Source: Neocallimastix lanati (nom. inval.)
Taxonomy: Eukaryota > Neocallimastigomycota > Neocallimastigomycetes > Neocallimastigales > Neocallimastigaceae
Length of the DNA stretch: 60,000 nucleotides
Assembly: GCA_016946835.1 (NCBI GenBank)
Contig: JACVTC010000042.1
Span: 241,501 to 301,500 of the forward strand
Direction of reading: 5' to 3'
How positions within the stretch are numbered: the first letter of the stretch is position 1; every line of letters starts with the position of its first letter. Below, in pieces: positions 25,190-37,045 of the stretch. A model generated the notes under the pieces. That model was not told the DNA's origin. It ran no database searches and saw only the letters and a program-made list of their open reading frames with translations. A program made the position numbers and the translations under genes.

Positions 25190-27010
25190 AAAATAAAATA
25201 AAATAAAATAAAATAAAATAAAATAAAATAAAATAAAATAAAATAAATAGTAGAATATAAATATAAAGTACAGATTGAATAAAATAAAATAAAATAAAAT
25301 AAATAGTAGAATATAAATATAAAGTACAGATTGAATAAAATAAAATAAAATAAAATAAATAGTAGAATATAAATATAAAGTACAGATTGAAAAAAATAAA
25401 ATAAATAGTAGAATATAAATATAAAGTACAGATTGAATAAAATAAAATAAATAGTAGAATATAAATATAAAGTACAGATTGAATAAAATAAAATAAAATA
25501 AAATTAATTGTAGAATATAAATATAAAGTACAGATTGAATAAAATAAAATAAAATAAAATAAATAGTAGAATATAAATATAAAGTACAGATTGAAAAAAA
25601 TAAAATAAATAGTAGAATGTAAATATATAAAGTACAGATTGAATAAAATAAAATAAAATAAAATAAATAGTAGAATATAAATATAAAGTACAGATTGAAT
25701 AAAATAAAATAAAATAAAATAAATAGTAGAATATAAATATAAAGTACAGATTGAAAAAAATAAAATAAATAGTAGAATATAAATATAAAGTACAGATTGA
25801 ATAAAATAAAATAAATAGTAGAATATAAATATAAAGTACAGATTGAATAAAATAAAATAAAATAAAATAAATAGTAGAATATAAATATAAAGTACAGATT
25901 GAATAAAATAAAATAAAATAAAATAAATAGTAGAATATAAATATAAAGTACAGATTGAAAAAAATAAAATAAATAGTAGAATATAAATATAAAGTACAGA
26001 TTGAATAAAATAAAATAAATAGTAGAATATAAATATAAAGTACAGATTGAATAAAATAAAATAAAATAAAATAAATAGTAGAATATAAATATAAAGTACA
26101 GATTGAATAAAATAAAATAAAATAAAATAAATAGTAGAATATAAATATAAAGTACAGATTGAAAAAAATAAAATAAATAGTAGAATATAAATATAAAGTA
26201 CAGATTGAATAAAATAAAATAAATAGTAGAATATAAATATAAAGTACAGATTGAATAAAATAAAATAAATAGTAGAATATAAATATAAAGTACAGATTGA
26301 ATAAAATAAAATAAAATAAAATTAATTGTAGAATATAAATATAAAGTACAGATTGAATAAAATAAAATAAAATAAAATAAATAGTAGAATATAAATATAA
26401 AGTACAGATTGAATAAAATAAAATAAATAGTAGAATATAAATATAAAGTACAGATTGAATAAAATAAAATAAAATAAAATAAATAGTAGAATATAAATAT
26501 AAAGTACAGATTGAATAAAATAAAATAAAATAAAATAAATAGTAGAATATAAATATAAAGTACAGATTGAAAAAAATAAAATAAATAGTAGAATATAAAT
26601 ATAAAGTACAGATTGAATAAAATAAAATAAATAGTAGAATATAAATATAAAGTACAGATTGAATAAAATAAAATAAAATAAAATTAATTGTAGAATATAA
26701 ATATAAAGTACAGATTGAATAAAATAAAATAAAATAAAATAAATAGTAGAATATAAATATAAAGTACAGATTGAATAAAATAAAATAAATAGTAGAATAT
26801 AAATATAAAGTACAGATTGAATAAAATAAAATAAAATAAAATAAATAGTAGAATATAAATATAAAGTACAGATTGAATAAAATAAAATAAAATAAAATAA
26901 ATAGTAGAATATGAATATAAAGTACAGATTGAATAAAATAAAATAAAATAAAATAAATAGTAGAATATAAATATAAAGTACAGATTTAATAAAATAAAAT
27001 AAAATAAAAA
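25190..27010. repeat. 1.8-kb minisatellite array (about 49-59-bp units)
   Basis: About 34 units of AGTAGAATATAAATATAAAG-TACAGATTGAATAAAATA with a variable number of AAAAT pentamers. Variants recur in order: units with GATTGAAAAAAATAAA appear near 25388, 25590, 25754, 25956, 26160 and 26570, giving a higher-order period near 204 bp. It is the same unit as the LRR-gene intron repeat at 6430-6790, in inverted orientation. Confidence 0.9.
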
Positions 27011-27044
27011 TTTTTTTTTACAATAATTTTAAATTATAGCAAAT

Positions 27045-27099
<55 letters not shown>

Positions 27100-27177
27100 C
27101 ATACCATTATTTCGTAAGAAAATTTTTCATTTCGTATTTGAAAAAAAAATAATAAATACTAAAATTTAAACGATAAT

Positions 27178-27247
27178 GCGTTAACCGGGAATCGAACCCG
27201 GGCCATTTGCTTGGAAGGCAAATATTCTACCTCTATACTACTAACGC
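27178..27247 (-). tRNA. tRNA-Gly (anticodon TCC)
   Basis: A 70-nt cloverleaf with a 7-bp acceptor (GCGTTAG/TTAACGC, last pair G-T), D-arm with box A (AGTATAGAGGTAG), anticodon stem TTTGC/GCAAA with loop CTTCCAA (anticodon TCC, reads GGA), 4-nt variable loop, and T-arm CCGGG TTCGATT CCCGG, a perfect box B. No intron; CCA not encoded. A T-run follows on the minus strand. It stands alone between the minisatellite and the retroelement cluster. Confidence 0.96.
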
Positions 27248-27839
27248 TTCTTGATTTTTTTTGATAAAGAATAGAATAATAATGATATTTTTAATTAAAT
27301 TTTTAATAATTTATTATATAAAAATATATTATTATATTCTTTACTATTAATAATTTTCTTATATTCTATATTAATAATTTTTATATTAGTTATATTTTAT
27401 TATTTTTTATATTAAATTTATGTAATTAATTAATTTATATGATTGGTTTTTAATAATGTAATTAAATAATATAAAATATGTATTATCCATATTATTTTAT
27501 GAAGGGGGCCTTTCTGAGAAAAGAAATAGTAGAAATAGTAGTGATAATGAAATAGGAATAAGAATTGAAAGGTTTCCCATATTGTTATAATAATAAATAT
27601 TAATATTAATAAAGTTATTTTTAACAATAAAATAATTATATAATTTATAAATAATAAATATTTTTAATAATAGTTCTTTAAATAAAATTTATAATGTGTA
27701 ATGATAAATTCTTTTAGTGTAATTTAATAGTTATTTAATTTATCTATTTATTTAATGTTCACACTCCTTTTCTAATATGAACCTCAACATTTTTGATACG
27801 GGGTGTCACTAAATACCTTGTATTTCCTATTAAATACTC
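27248..27839. other. Intergenic; no gene seen
   Basis: AT-rich. The patch at 27498-27590 is slightly richer in G and C but shows no coding pattern. The sequence next to 27840 is the original 3' flank of element B. Confidence 0.5.
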
Positions 27840-27844
27840 TTAAT

Positions 27845-28491
27845 TGTTAAGTTGGTACTTAGATTAAAGGGTAAACTTGGTTGGAAGCCTTTAATCTAAT
27901 AACCTTTTGATATTATTTTATTTTTATAAATTGATTTATTCAAATATAAAATATTATTTTATTATTAAACTTTTAATTAACTATATTTTTATTTAATATG
28001 TTTTATTATAAAGTTATCAGATTATTTGTAAATAATAATCTTACAAAGATTTAAAAAAGAATATTTTTTAGTTCTTTTATATTTTGAAAAACAATATAAA
28101 ATATTTAATAATATATTTTAATAAATACTAATTTAAAGATAACAATATAAAATATAATTTTAATATATAAAGTAATAGAATAATACATATATAATATAAG
28201 ATAATAAAAATATATAAAATAATATAATTAATAAAAAACAATTTTTATAATATTCAACTATATTAATTAATATAAAAAGGGATAATGTTAATTAATATGT
28301 AATACAATATTAATCAATTAATATATTAGGGGTTCAATAATGTATAAAAGGGATAATATTAATTAATATGTAATACAATATTAATTTGGTTATGAACGGT
28401 ACAAAGATTTAAGGAGTACAAATTATATTTATAATTAAATTGTTATTTTTGTAGTATTAAATATAAATTAATTTGTATCAAATCCTTGACA
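27845..28491 (-). mobile_element. 3' LTR of element B
   Basis: Minus-strand LTR of 647 bp, from TGTCAAGG at 28491 to TTAACA at 27845, preceded on the minus strand by the purine tract GGAGAGAG (about 28496-28503). It matches, in inverted orientation, the interrupted LTR at 32416-39397. Its outer flank reads ATTAA, the same 5 bp that precede the other LTR, so the two belong to one insertion. Confidence 0.85.
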
Positions 28492-28674
28492 ACGCTCTCT
28501 CCAAGAATTCGCATTCCAGGCGAATTCAAGAATACTAATATTTTTGATATTAGTTTATTCAAAAGAGTACTCAAGAAGTATTTGAAATTCACTTGAACAT
28601 AAATGTTCAATTGGCCATGTGAATTTCAAATTAGTTGGAGAAATAAATTGTGTTGAATATATATTTTTAAAGAA

Positions 28675-28731
<57 letters not shown>
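28492..28731 (-). other. 3' untranslated region and polypurine tract of element B
   Basis: Between the pol stop and the 3' LTR. It contains a T-run of about 50 (28680-28733), a near-palindromic patch (about 28565-28632, GTGAATTTCAAAT and its complement), and the purine-rich tract TTGGAGAGAGCG directly before the LTR, the expected plus-strand priming site. Confidence 0.7.
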
Positions 28732-28737
<6 letters not shown>

Positions 28738-31700
28738 ACTATATGAGATCGAGACTGGTTTCCTATTATTATTAATGTATTTAATAAAAATATTTTGGTT
28801 TCTTGGATTATCTTCAACTTCAGAAGAAGATACCCAATTATAGGAGGAACGATATTTATAACGGATTTTATATTCGTATTGTTTCTTCTTATAGTTAGTT
28901 CTAAAACCCGCAATTTCAATAATATCCTTAATAGACTCAGGATCTTTATATCGTTTTCTAAACTTTTCAGGCACTGGTGTGAATGGTTCGAGTTCAGAGA
29001 CGTGGAAAACATTATGATGCTTAGGAAAGGGTGAATTTTTAAGTTCAATTTCATAATTATTATTATGTAAAACATTGGTTACTTTGTATGGACCAAATTT
29101 GCATGGAGCTAGTTTTGAGCTTGATTCTATATTTAACGAAGGGGGAGCTTGAATCCACACCAAATCGTCAATGTTGTAAGAAGGAGCGGTAATTCTTTTT
29201 CTATCAGCAGAACGTTTATATAGCTCTTGGGATCGGAGAAGAACTTCTTTAACATGATTAAAACTTTCATAAACTTTTTGAACCATTTTATGATTAATGT
29301 TACAAGTAGGGAGTAGTGTATATTCATCCATGTAAGGATGAAATCCATAGTTGATAAAAAAGGGAGTTTCGTTAGTGGAAGGGTGAATTGAGTTGTTATA
29401 AGCAAATTCAGCAAGTGGAAGAAAATCAACCCAATCATCATGATAGAAAGATCTTGAGAAACAGCGAAGGTATTGTTCGATGAAAGAATTGCATCGTTCA
29501 ACTTGACCTACGGTTTCATGGTGGTCAGTAGTAGCTATTTTCGATTTAATATTTAATAAGAATAGAAATTCTTGCCAAAGTTCACTCGTAAACTGTGAAC
29601 CTCTATCCGTAATAATATCATAGGGTAGACCATGGAGCTTATAGATATTATTGATAAAAGCTTTGGCTGTTTGTACGGAATTTGGAATATCTTTGAAGGG
29701 AATAAGGTGTATCATTTTTGAAAATCTATCAACTACAACCATAATCACCGTATTACCTTTGGATGGTGGAAGACCACATAAGAAATCAATTTCGATTGAT
29801 TTCCAAGGTCTTTCTGGAACGTCAAGCGGTTGAAGTAACCCAAATTTTCGGTGCCTAGATTTTTTGTTTCTCATACATGTTTCACACGACTTTACAAAAT
29901 TCTTAACATCATCTTCCATCTTGGGCCACCAAAAGTTTCTTGAGATCAACTCCAAAGTTCTTTTGACACCAAAATGGTTAGGTTAACCCCAGCAGGTTTC
30001 TCATGATAACGAGTTAAAATATCTAAACGAAGTTGATCTGGTATGTAAATAAGATTGTTGTATAATATTAAATCATTTTCTAATTTAAAATTATTCATTT
30101 TGCGAAATGGTTTATAAGGGAAACCTTGAGAGACATTATTTTCAGAAAAATATATACGAAGATCCTCAGCAACCTTATCATTCTTTAAGTTTATTTTAAT
30201 ATTATTGAGAAGATCGTTAGTTATACTAATTAAACATGGGATTTTACCAATATTCTTACTGTCTAAGATAAACTCAGGTTTATCCTCTATATCTTCCTTT
30301 TGGTAGTCTGGTCTTCTGGATAACGAATCGGGTTTGCCATTCTTTTTACCTTGGCGATAGATAAGTTCAAAGTGGTATTCTTGGAAGAATAGATGCCAAC
30401 GATGTTGACGTTGATTACCTATCTTCCCTCCAAGGGTATATAGAAGATTTCTATGGTCAGTAAAAACTTTAATCTTGAATTTAGCACCTAACAAAAGGTG
30501 ACGCCATGATGAGAAAGCTTCTTTAATTGATAAAAGTTCCTTATCGGTAATCGAATAGTTTATTTCGGCATTGTTAAGACTACGAGAAAAATAAGCAATA
30601 GGATGAAGCTTATTATCATTATCATACTGGGAAAGAACTGCTCCAATAGCAAAGTTACTAGCATCGCACTCAACAATAAAAGGTTTTGTTAAGTCAGGAT
30701 GCATGAGGAGAGGGGAAGAAGTTAAACGTTTTTTGAGAATTGAGAAGGAGGTATCACAATCTTTAGACCAAACAAACTTCCTTCCTTTCTTGGTTAAAGC
30801 ATGCAAAGGTTTAGCAATAGCAGCAAAATTCCTTACGAATCTTCTATAGTAATTGCAAAGACCAAGAAACCTTTGAACCTCTTTTACGTTTTTTGGAATG
30901 GGCCATTCTTTGATTGATTTGATCTTCTTTGGATCAGTGGACACACCAGAACCAGAAATGATATGTCCAAGGAATTCGACTTCCTCTTTATCGAATTCAC
31001 ATTTCGAAAGTTTAGCATATAAATTATTGTCAATAAGCTTTTTGAGAACCTCACGTACAGTTTGATGATGATCATCTAATGAATTAGAATAAATTAGAAT
31101 GTCATCTAGGTAGAGTATTACCGATTTCTCTAAGAATGGACGAAGGACAGAGTCAATAAAAGATTGGAAGATTGCAGGTGCATTTTTAAGACCAAATGGC
31201 ATTACTAAATATTCGTAATGTCCATACTTAGTACGGAAAGCTGTTTTATATTCATCGCCTTCCTTTATACGAATTAAATTATATGCGGAGCGCAAGTCCA
31301 ATTTAGTAAAGTACTTGGCTCCTTTGACTCGTTCAATAATGTCGTTGATGAGCGGTAAAGGATAGGAATTTCTAATAGTAACCGCATTTAAACGTTTGTA
31401 GTCAACGCAGAGTCGGAGAGAACCATCACTCTTTTTTTGAAAGAGAACAGGATAGCCGGCTGGGGAGTGAGATTCTCTAATAAATCCTTTCTTTTCGTTT
31501 TCCTTTATGTAATCTTTTAAAACTTCTGATTCTTCCAATGTAAGCGGGTAGATTGGTCCATAATGTAAAGTAGCACCTGGTTGGAGATTGATCTCACAGT
31601 CCGTTAAACGATGGGGAGGAAGCTTATCTGCTTCCTTTTTACTGAAGACTATTGCAAGGTCTTTATACTGTTCAGGAATACGCTCAATATCAGGTTCTTC

Positions 31701-31871
31701 AGAATCCTCTGATACCTTATTTGAAAGAAAAGAATAGATTAAAAAGTTGTAATTATAGGATAATCCGTCATAAAAATTAATTGAATTCGCATTTTGTTTA
31801 AAATTCTTTATAATTCTTGATTTAAATTTTGAGATTTTAAAAGTAGAGTAAAGATAATGATTATCAGAAAC
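28732..31871 (-). pseudogene. pol: Element B pol: reverse transcriptase, RNase H, integrase, chromodomain-like (Ty3/gypsy)
   Basis: Open from 31871. Pre-RT LPPHR near 31610. RT has RLCVDYKRLN, LVMPFGLKNAP and YLDDILIYS (catalytic D-D). RNase H has PFIVECDASNFAIGAVL, DKELLSI and FTDHRNL; the linker is KPDSLSRRPDY. Integrase zinc-finger CETC, then catalytic D (IEIDFLCGLPP), D (IITDRGSQF) and E (QVERCNS). A chromodomain-like C-terminus (QYEYKIRYKYRSSYNW) is diverged. About 11 extra bases near 29970 (palindromic GGTTAACC) break the frame at the integrase HHCC finger, so the first part ends at 29946 and the second starts in another frame near 29955. The element is therefore defective. Upstream the frame stops at 31874-31872, at the inversion breakpoint that separated it from gag-pro. 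Confidence 0.85.
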
Positions 31872-31899
31872 TTATAATTCTGTATTTTATATCAAATAT

Positions 31900-32410
31900 T
31901 TATTGAAATAGGTTTTTATTATTCTTAATATAAAAATAGGAATTAGTAATGATTTAAATATTATATAATTTTTAATAAGAATATTTAGTAATAATTATTA
32001 TATTTAATATTAATAAAATATTTAATAATTATTTTTATTAGATTTGATATTAATAAATGATTTTAATAAGAATATTTAATAATAATTTTTATTAGATTTA
32101 ATATTAATAAAAGAATATTTAATAAGAATATTTAATAATAATTTTTATTATATTTGATATTAATAAAAGATTTTAATAAGAATATTTAATAATAATTTTT
32201 ATTATATTTGATATTAATAAAAGATTTTAATAAGAATATTTAATAATAATTTTTATTATATTTAATATTAATAAAAGAATTTTATAAGAATATTTAATAA
32301 TAATTTTTATTATATTTAATATTAATAAAAGAATTTTATAAGAATATTTAATAATTTTTATTATAAAAGATTTTAATAAGAATATTTAATAATAATTTTA
32401 TTTTATTATT
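31900..32410. repeat. 54-bp minisatellite, original 5' flank of element B
   Basis: About eight imperfect units of TTTTAATAAGAATATTTAAT-AATAATTTTTATTA plus TTTGATATTAATAAAAGA. It ends at the ATTAA that precedes the LTR start at 32416. It lies between the broken end of pol and the 5' LTR. Confidence 0.8.
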
Positions 32411-33315
32411 ATTAATGTCAAGGATTTGATACAAATTAATTTATATTTAATACTACAAAAATAACAATTTAATTATAAATATAATTTGTACTCCTTAAAT
32501 CTTTGTACCGTTCATAACCAAATTAATATTGTATTACATATTAATTAATATTATCCCTTTTATACATTATTGAACCCCTAATATATTAATTGATTAATAT
32601 TGTATTACATATTAATTAACATTATCCCTTTTTATATTAATTAATATAGTTGAATATTATTTATAAAAATTGTTTTTTATTAATTATATTATTTTATATA
32701 TTTTTATTATCTTATATTATATATGTATTATTCTATTACTTTATATATTAAAATTATATTTTATATTGTTATCTTTAAATTAGTATTTATTAAAATATAT
32801 TATTTGTAACGAATATTGGAATATCCGTGTTTTAAAGAGTGTAACACAATAGGTAAGCACTTTTTGATTAATAAGTAATTTGGTTTTTTAAAATATAGTT
32901 TTATTAATTAAGAAATTTAAAAATATTAATTATAAAGATTAATTATTGTAATATTTCGAATTACTTATTAATTAATTCAATAATTAATAAAAACACAATT
33001 TTTTAAAATCTTTTGGCTGCGAAATTCACTCCTATTTATAGTTTTTCAAAATTTAAATCCATAAAAATTTAAAACCATAAAATCATTAAAAAGTTTCATA
33101 AAAATTGATTATTTTCGGTTAAAAAGAATCTAAAAGAAATAATGATAAAAGATAAATTAAAATAGAATTTCTATCTGATTTGTTTCTATTAATTTCTAAG
33201 AATTTCTTTTGTTAATTTTTTTTATAGAAATTTATACAGAAACAAATACAGAAACAAATACAGAAATGAAGTATAAAAATTCTTTAAAATTTAAATGATA
33301 TAAAATTTTAGTAAA

Positions 33316-33375
33316 GGTGTGAGTCGAACCCTAGTGGTTCAGGCTGAGGTCATAGTGACTAACCACTATGCCAGC
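33316..33375 (-). other. tRNA-like sequence with box A and box B in the 3' LTR of element A
   Basis: The minus strand reads GCTGGCATAGTGGTTAGTCA (box A, TRGCNNAGNGG), and 33 nt further GGGTTCGACTC (box B, 9-10 of 11 consensus). The T-stem does not pair properly, so it is a tRNA-derived sequence and not a functional tRNA. The same sequence lies in the other LTR at 37967-38026. Confidence 0.6.
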
Positions 33376-33729
33376 ATTCTAATTTCTAATTTTTTTTAAG
33401 ATTCGTTACATGGTCCTCCTCTAGGATTCGGATGCCAGACGAATCTTTTGCTTTAAATCTAAACTATTTCTAATTCTAACTTTTATAATAATAAACTATA
33501 ACTAAAATACTTATAGGAGTGATAATTTAATTAATACATTGGATAATAAAAATTACATGAATTTTAAGTTTTAAAAATAAAGTATAAAAATAAAACTATC
33601 TTAGAATAAATGTTTTTGAATAATATAAAATAATTTTTTTTTTTTTTTTTTTTTTAAAATAATCATAAGTTAGAATGATTAATAGTACTTTGATGAAATA
33701 AAATTTATTTTTGATTAAATGATTTATAT

Positions 33730-34203
33730 TTAGTTGGACTCATTAAATTCTTTGATTAGTTCAGGGCAGTTGAGGTTGGATTCAGGTTCCCACGAGGCAT
33801 CAGATAGTGAGTATCTTTTCCATTTGATGAGATATTGAATTTTTCCATAATGTTTTCTTTTATCCAGAATCTTTTCAACTTCATATTCTTCTTCATCATC
33901 TATGATAACCGGTGGAGATGGTGCTTGAGTTCTATTAAAATTGTCTTCATAATATGGTTCTAATTCGGATACATGTATAATTGGATGAATTCTATACTTC
34001 TTTGGTAGATCTAATTTGTAAGTTACCGGAGAGATTTTCTTTATAATTTTGAAAGGTCCTAATTTTCTTGGTTTAAGTTTTTTGTTTTTGTTTCTTAAAA
34101 TGAGAGAACTATTCAGCCATACTTTATCATTTTTCTTGAATTCTGGGGCTTGGGTTCTGTGTTTATTTGCAAAGTTTTCTTGTTTCTTAGAGGCGGTTTC
34201 CAA
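33730..34203 (-). CDS. Element A integrase C-terminus with chromodomain
   Basis: This frame holds the integrase C-terminal SH3-like region (KLKPRKLGPFKIIKKISPV, HPIIHVSELEPY) and a good chromodomain (EYEVEKILDKR, QYLIKWKRYS, SWEPESNL). In chromoviruses this domain targets integration to modified chromatin. It overlaps the end of the upstream frame. One extra A in a five-A run (plus strand T-run 34210-34214) appears to have separated it from the rest of the polyprotein. This could be a real mutation or a sequencing error in a homopolymer. Confidence 0.85.
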   Translation of the reverse strand: METASKKQENFANKHRTQAPEFKKNDKVWLNSSLILRNKNKKLKPRKLGPFKIIKKISPVTYKLDLPKKYRIHPIIHVSELEPYYEDNFNRTQAPSPPVIIDDEEEYEVEKILDKRKHYGKIQYLIKWKRYSLSDASWEPESNLNCPELIKEFNESN

Positions 34204-36679
34204 ATTCTCTTTTTAATTCCTTAGAGAGATCAGATAAATTTACTACAAAGTCTTCAGCTCTTGGTACATCGATGTTACTTGGTATTTCTGGTGAATGTCT
34301 AGGATTGAATCCATAATTTGCATAGAAAGGTGAGTAATTAGACGATTCCTGGATTGCATTGTTGTAACTGAATTCGGCCAGATAAAGATAGTTACTCCAA
34401 TTAGATCCTTTGTAGTTAGCAAAACATCTTAAATATTGTTCAATAACGGAGTTCACCCTCTCCGTCAAACCGTTAGTTTGGTGATGGGATGGAGAAGAGA
34501 ACTTCAACTTAATGTCGAGGGCGTCGCAAACAGCAGTCCAAAATTTAGAGGTAAATTGGGTTCCTCTATCGGATAGAATTTCATTTGGTAAGCCGTGGAG
34601 TCGAAAGACGGTTTTCATAAAAGCAGAAGCAGTGTCAGGGGCGGAAGGAACGTTTTCAAAAGGAATAAAGTGGCACATTTTAGAGAAGCGGTCGACAATG
34701 ACAAAGATACAAGTAAAACCAGAAGATTCAGGGAGATCGGTAATAAAATCCATAGCAATAGAGATCCAAGGGCGATTAGGAATTTCAAGCGGTTGTAAGT
34801 ATCCATAAGGTTTGTGTCTTGAGTCCTTAGAACGGCAGCAAGTTTCGCAGGAGCGAATATAGTCTTTAGCATCAGAGTTAAGCGAGGGCCACCAAAAGTC
34901 GCGATTTAAAAGATTAATTGTTTTTCGAATTCCGAAGTGACCAGCGGAGGGAGAGTCATGGCAGATCTTAAAAGCGTGTGAGCGGCAGTTAGGCGGAATA
35001 TAAAGTTTGTTGTCAAAGAGAAGGTAACCGTTACTAAGTGAGAATTTATCGATTTTAGAATGTGGGATTGGGAGCTTGTTATTTCCAAGGTAGTCACAAA
35101 CGTTATGATAAAATGAATCGTTTTTACATTCGGAAAGGATTTCTTCAGTGAAAGGTACAGCGGAAGTTGGGAAAGCAGCAAAGTTTTCAGGACGGAGCAC
35201 TGAGAAGGGGATTTCATTAGAATTTTGTTCAGAAGCAGCATAATCAGGTCTTCTTGAGAGCGCATCGGGTTTTAGTTTTATCTCACAATCATATTGACGA
35301 TGAGGTGGTAGTTTGTTGGCAGATTTTTCATCGAAGACATCAATAAATTGCAAAAGCTTTTCAGGAAGATTGTTCGTTTCAGGTTGATTAATTGATTCTA
35401 AGGTTTCATCATCAAGTTGGGGTTCTTTTTCTGTAACGTGAGCAGTGAAAGTCATAGGAATAACCAGGCAATTATTAGTGCAATAACTTGATTTAAAGCA
35501 AAGTTTCTTTTCAGAGAAATTTATCATTGGATTATGGGTACAGAGCCATTCAGAGCCAAGTATGCAGCAGTAAGAGGGTAAATCGATGATGTAGAATTCA
35601 GCTAAGCATTTGTGATTATCATAAGTGAGGGAGAGTGGCATGGTTTTGCCTAATATAGTTTGATTTCCACCTATACCGGAGACTTGTGGGACAACATTTT
35701 GTTTTTCGAAGGGAATATTATTTTCTTTTGCGAAGTAGATATCCATAAGATTTAATTGTGATCCGGAGTCAATTAAAATTTTGGTTTTAACAGAAGCGTT
35801 TGAGGTACTTATATTGAATTCAAAGGTTGCAGTTTTAACATTGGGATTATCAGAGAGTCTTGGTCTTGGTTTGGTTGTTTCTGGATTTGTTACGTAAGTA
35901 GTATTACTGCTTGTACTGTTATTATTGTTTCTTTTTCTGTTTTTGATGGGGCAATTATCAAGTTGGTGGTCAGTAGATCCACAATAGAGGCAGAGGTTTT
36001 CCTTTCTTCTTCTTTCTTTCTCTTCTTTTGAAAGAGGTCCATGGGTTTTATTAGGTTTGGATTGAAAAGGTTTTTTACCAGCGTTTCTTTTAAAATTGTT
36101 TCTAGTATTACTATTATTGTTGTTTTGTCGGTTGGTTAAGTTATTAAAGTTTCGATGGTTTGATATGCGGCTATCAATTCTGGAAGCAATTGTTTGCATT
36201 GCGAATAATGAACGGGGTCCTGGAAACATTTCGAGTATTCTGGTAGCTATTTGGTCTTGTAATCCATCCAAGAAAGCATCCATCTTGGCTTCTTCGTTCC
36301 AAGATGAATCATCAGCATATCGGTTGAATTCCATGATGTAATGTTGAATATCACCGATTCTTTTTTGCTTTATTGTTCTTAACCTATGGTTTGCCACGAA
36401 AGTTGCGTCATTATTCCCAAAAACCGATTTCATTCGTTCGATGAATTCTTCGTAATTACCTAGGCATGGATCCATGTTTTCAATTAACGTTGCTGCCCAG
36501 TTCATAGCGGTTCCATATAGTCTTGAAATAATGTATACCACTTTTGATTCATCATCAACGAATCTATCTGGATAGATCATAAAAAGAAGTTCAATTTTAG
36601 CGAGGAATCCTTTAAAATACCTTCTATCACCGGCGAATCCATCCTTGAGTGTTGCATTACTATTGTTTACTTCTTCCAT
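34187..36679 (-). CDS. Element A Gag-protease-integrase polyprotein without reverse transcriptase
   Basis: 830 codons in one frame, starting at ATG 36679. Capsid-like Gag occupies residues 10-180 with a CCHC zinc knuckle at 230-243 (CLYCGSTDHQLDNC). Retropepsin follows with ILIDSGS (Asp304) and ILGSEWL near 373. Pre-RT LPPHRQYDCEIKL (457-469) is followed directly by KPDALSRRPDY (470-480), which is the end of RNase H. RT and RNase H, about 1.3 kb, are therefore removed precisely in frame at about 35270. Integrase is complete: zinc finger H574...H581, C611, C614, and catalytic D643, D704 and E740 with the canonical D-35-E spacing. The single-frame layout without a gag/pol shift resembles Tf1-type elements. 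Confidence 0.92.
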   Translation of the reverse strand: MEEVNNSNATLKDGFAGDRRYFKGFLAKIELLFMIYPDRFVDDESKVVYIISRLYGTAMNWAATLIENMDPCLGNYEEFIERMKSVFGNNDATFVANHRLRTIKQKRIGDIQHYIMEFNRYADDSSWNEEAKMDAFLDGLQDQIATRILEMFPGPRSLFAMQTIASRIDSRISNHRNFNNLTNRQNNNNSNTRNNFKRNAGKKPFQSKPNKTHGPLSKEEKERRRKENLCLYCGSTDHQLDNCPIKNRKRNNNNSTSSNTTYVTNPETTKPRPRLSDNPNVKTATFEFNISTSNASVKTKILIDSGSQLNLMDIYFAKENNIPFEKQNVVPQVSGIGGNQTILGKTMPLSLTYDNHKCLAEFYIIDLPSYCCILGSEWLCTHNPMINFSEKKLCFKSSYCTNNCLVIPMTFTAHVTEKEPQLDDETLESINQPETNNLPEKLLQFIDVFDEKSANKLPPHRQYDCEIKLKPDALSRRPDYAASEQNSNEIPFSVLRPENFAAFPTSAVPFTEEILSECKNDSFYHNVCDYLGNNKLPIPHSKIDKFSLSNGYLLFDNKLYIPPNCRSHAFKICHDSPSAGHFGIRKTINLLNRDFWWPSLNSDAKDYIRSCETCCRSKDSRHKPYGYLQPLEIPNRPWISIAMDFITDLPESSGFTCIFVIVDRFSKMCHFIPFENVPSAPDTASAFMKTVFRLHGLPNEILSDRGTQFTSKFWTAVCDALDIKLKFSSPSHHQTNGLTERVNSVIEQYLRCFANYKGSNWSNYLYLAEFSYNNAIQESSNYSPFYANYGFNPRHSPEIPSNIDVPRAEDFVVNLSDLSKELKREFGNRL

Positions 36680-36694
36680 TTTTTTTTTTTTTTT

Positions 36695-37045
36695 TTTAAT
36701 TCTAATTATTGATTACTAATTATTAATTATTAATTATTAATTATTATTAATTATTAAATATTGATTATTACTAATTATTATTAATTATTATTATTAATTA
36801 TTACTAATTATTGAATATTGATTATTACTATTAATTATTACTAATTATTGAATATTGATTATTACTATTAATTATTACTAATTATTGAATATTGATTATT
36901 ACTATTAATTATTACTAATTATTGAATATTGATTATTATTATTATTAATTATTAATTATTAATTATTACTAATTATTGATTATTAATTATTATTATTAAT
37001 TATTAAATATTAATTATTAAATATTAATTATTACTAATTTTTTTT
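36695..37045. repeat. TAATTATTACTAATTATTGA repeats in the element A leader
   Basis: Imperfect tandem units of about 39 bp containing ATTATTACTAATTATTGAAT and ATTGATTATTACTATT, between gag and the 5' LTR. Confidence 0.75.

Noticed and set aside
25190-27010. Repeat array that could look like a CRISPR
   Set aside because: Units are contiguous without unique spacers and the sequence is eukaryotic; it is a minisatellite.
27498-27590. Slightly GC-richer patch near the tRNA as a second RNA gene
   Set aside because: No cloverleaf, box A/B pair or conserved RNA motif could be drawn.
28626-29501. Overlapping minus-strand frames of 149 and 122 codons
   Set aside because: Alternative frames of the element B integrase region, including poly-Lys from a T-run.
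33316-33375. Calling a real tRNA gene in the LTR
   Set aside because: Box A and box B are good but the T-stem and acceptor do not pair; reported as tRNA-like only.
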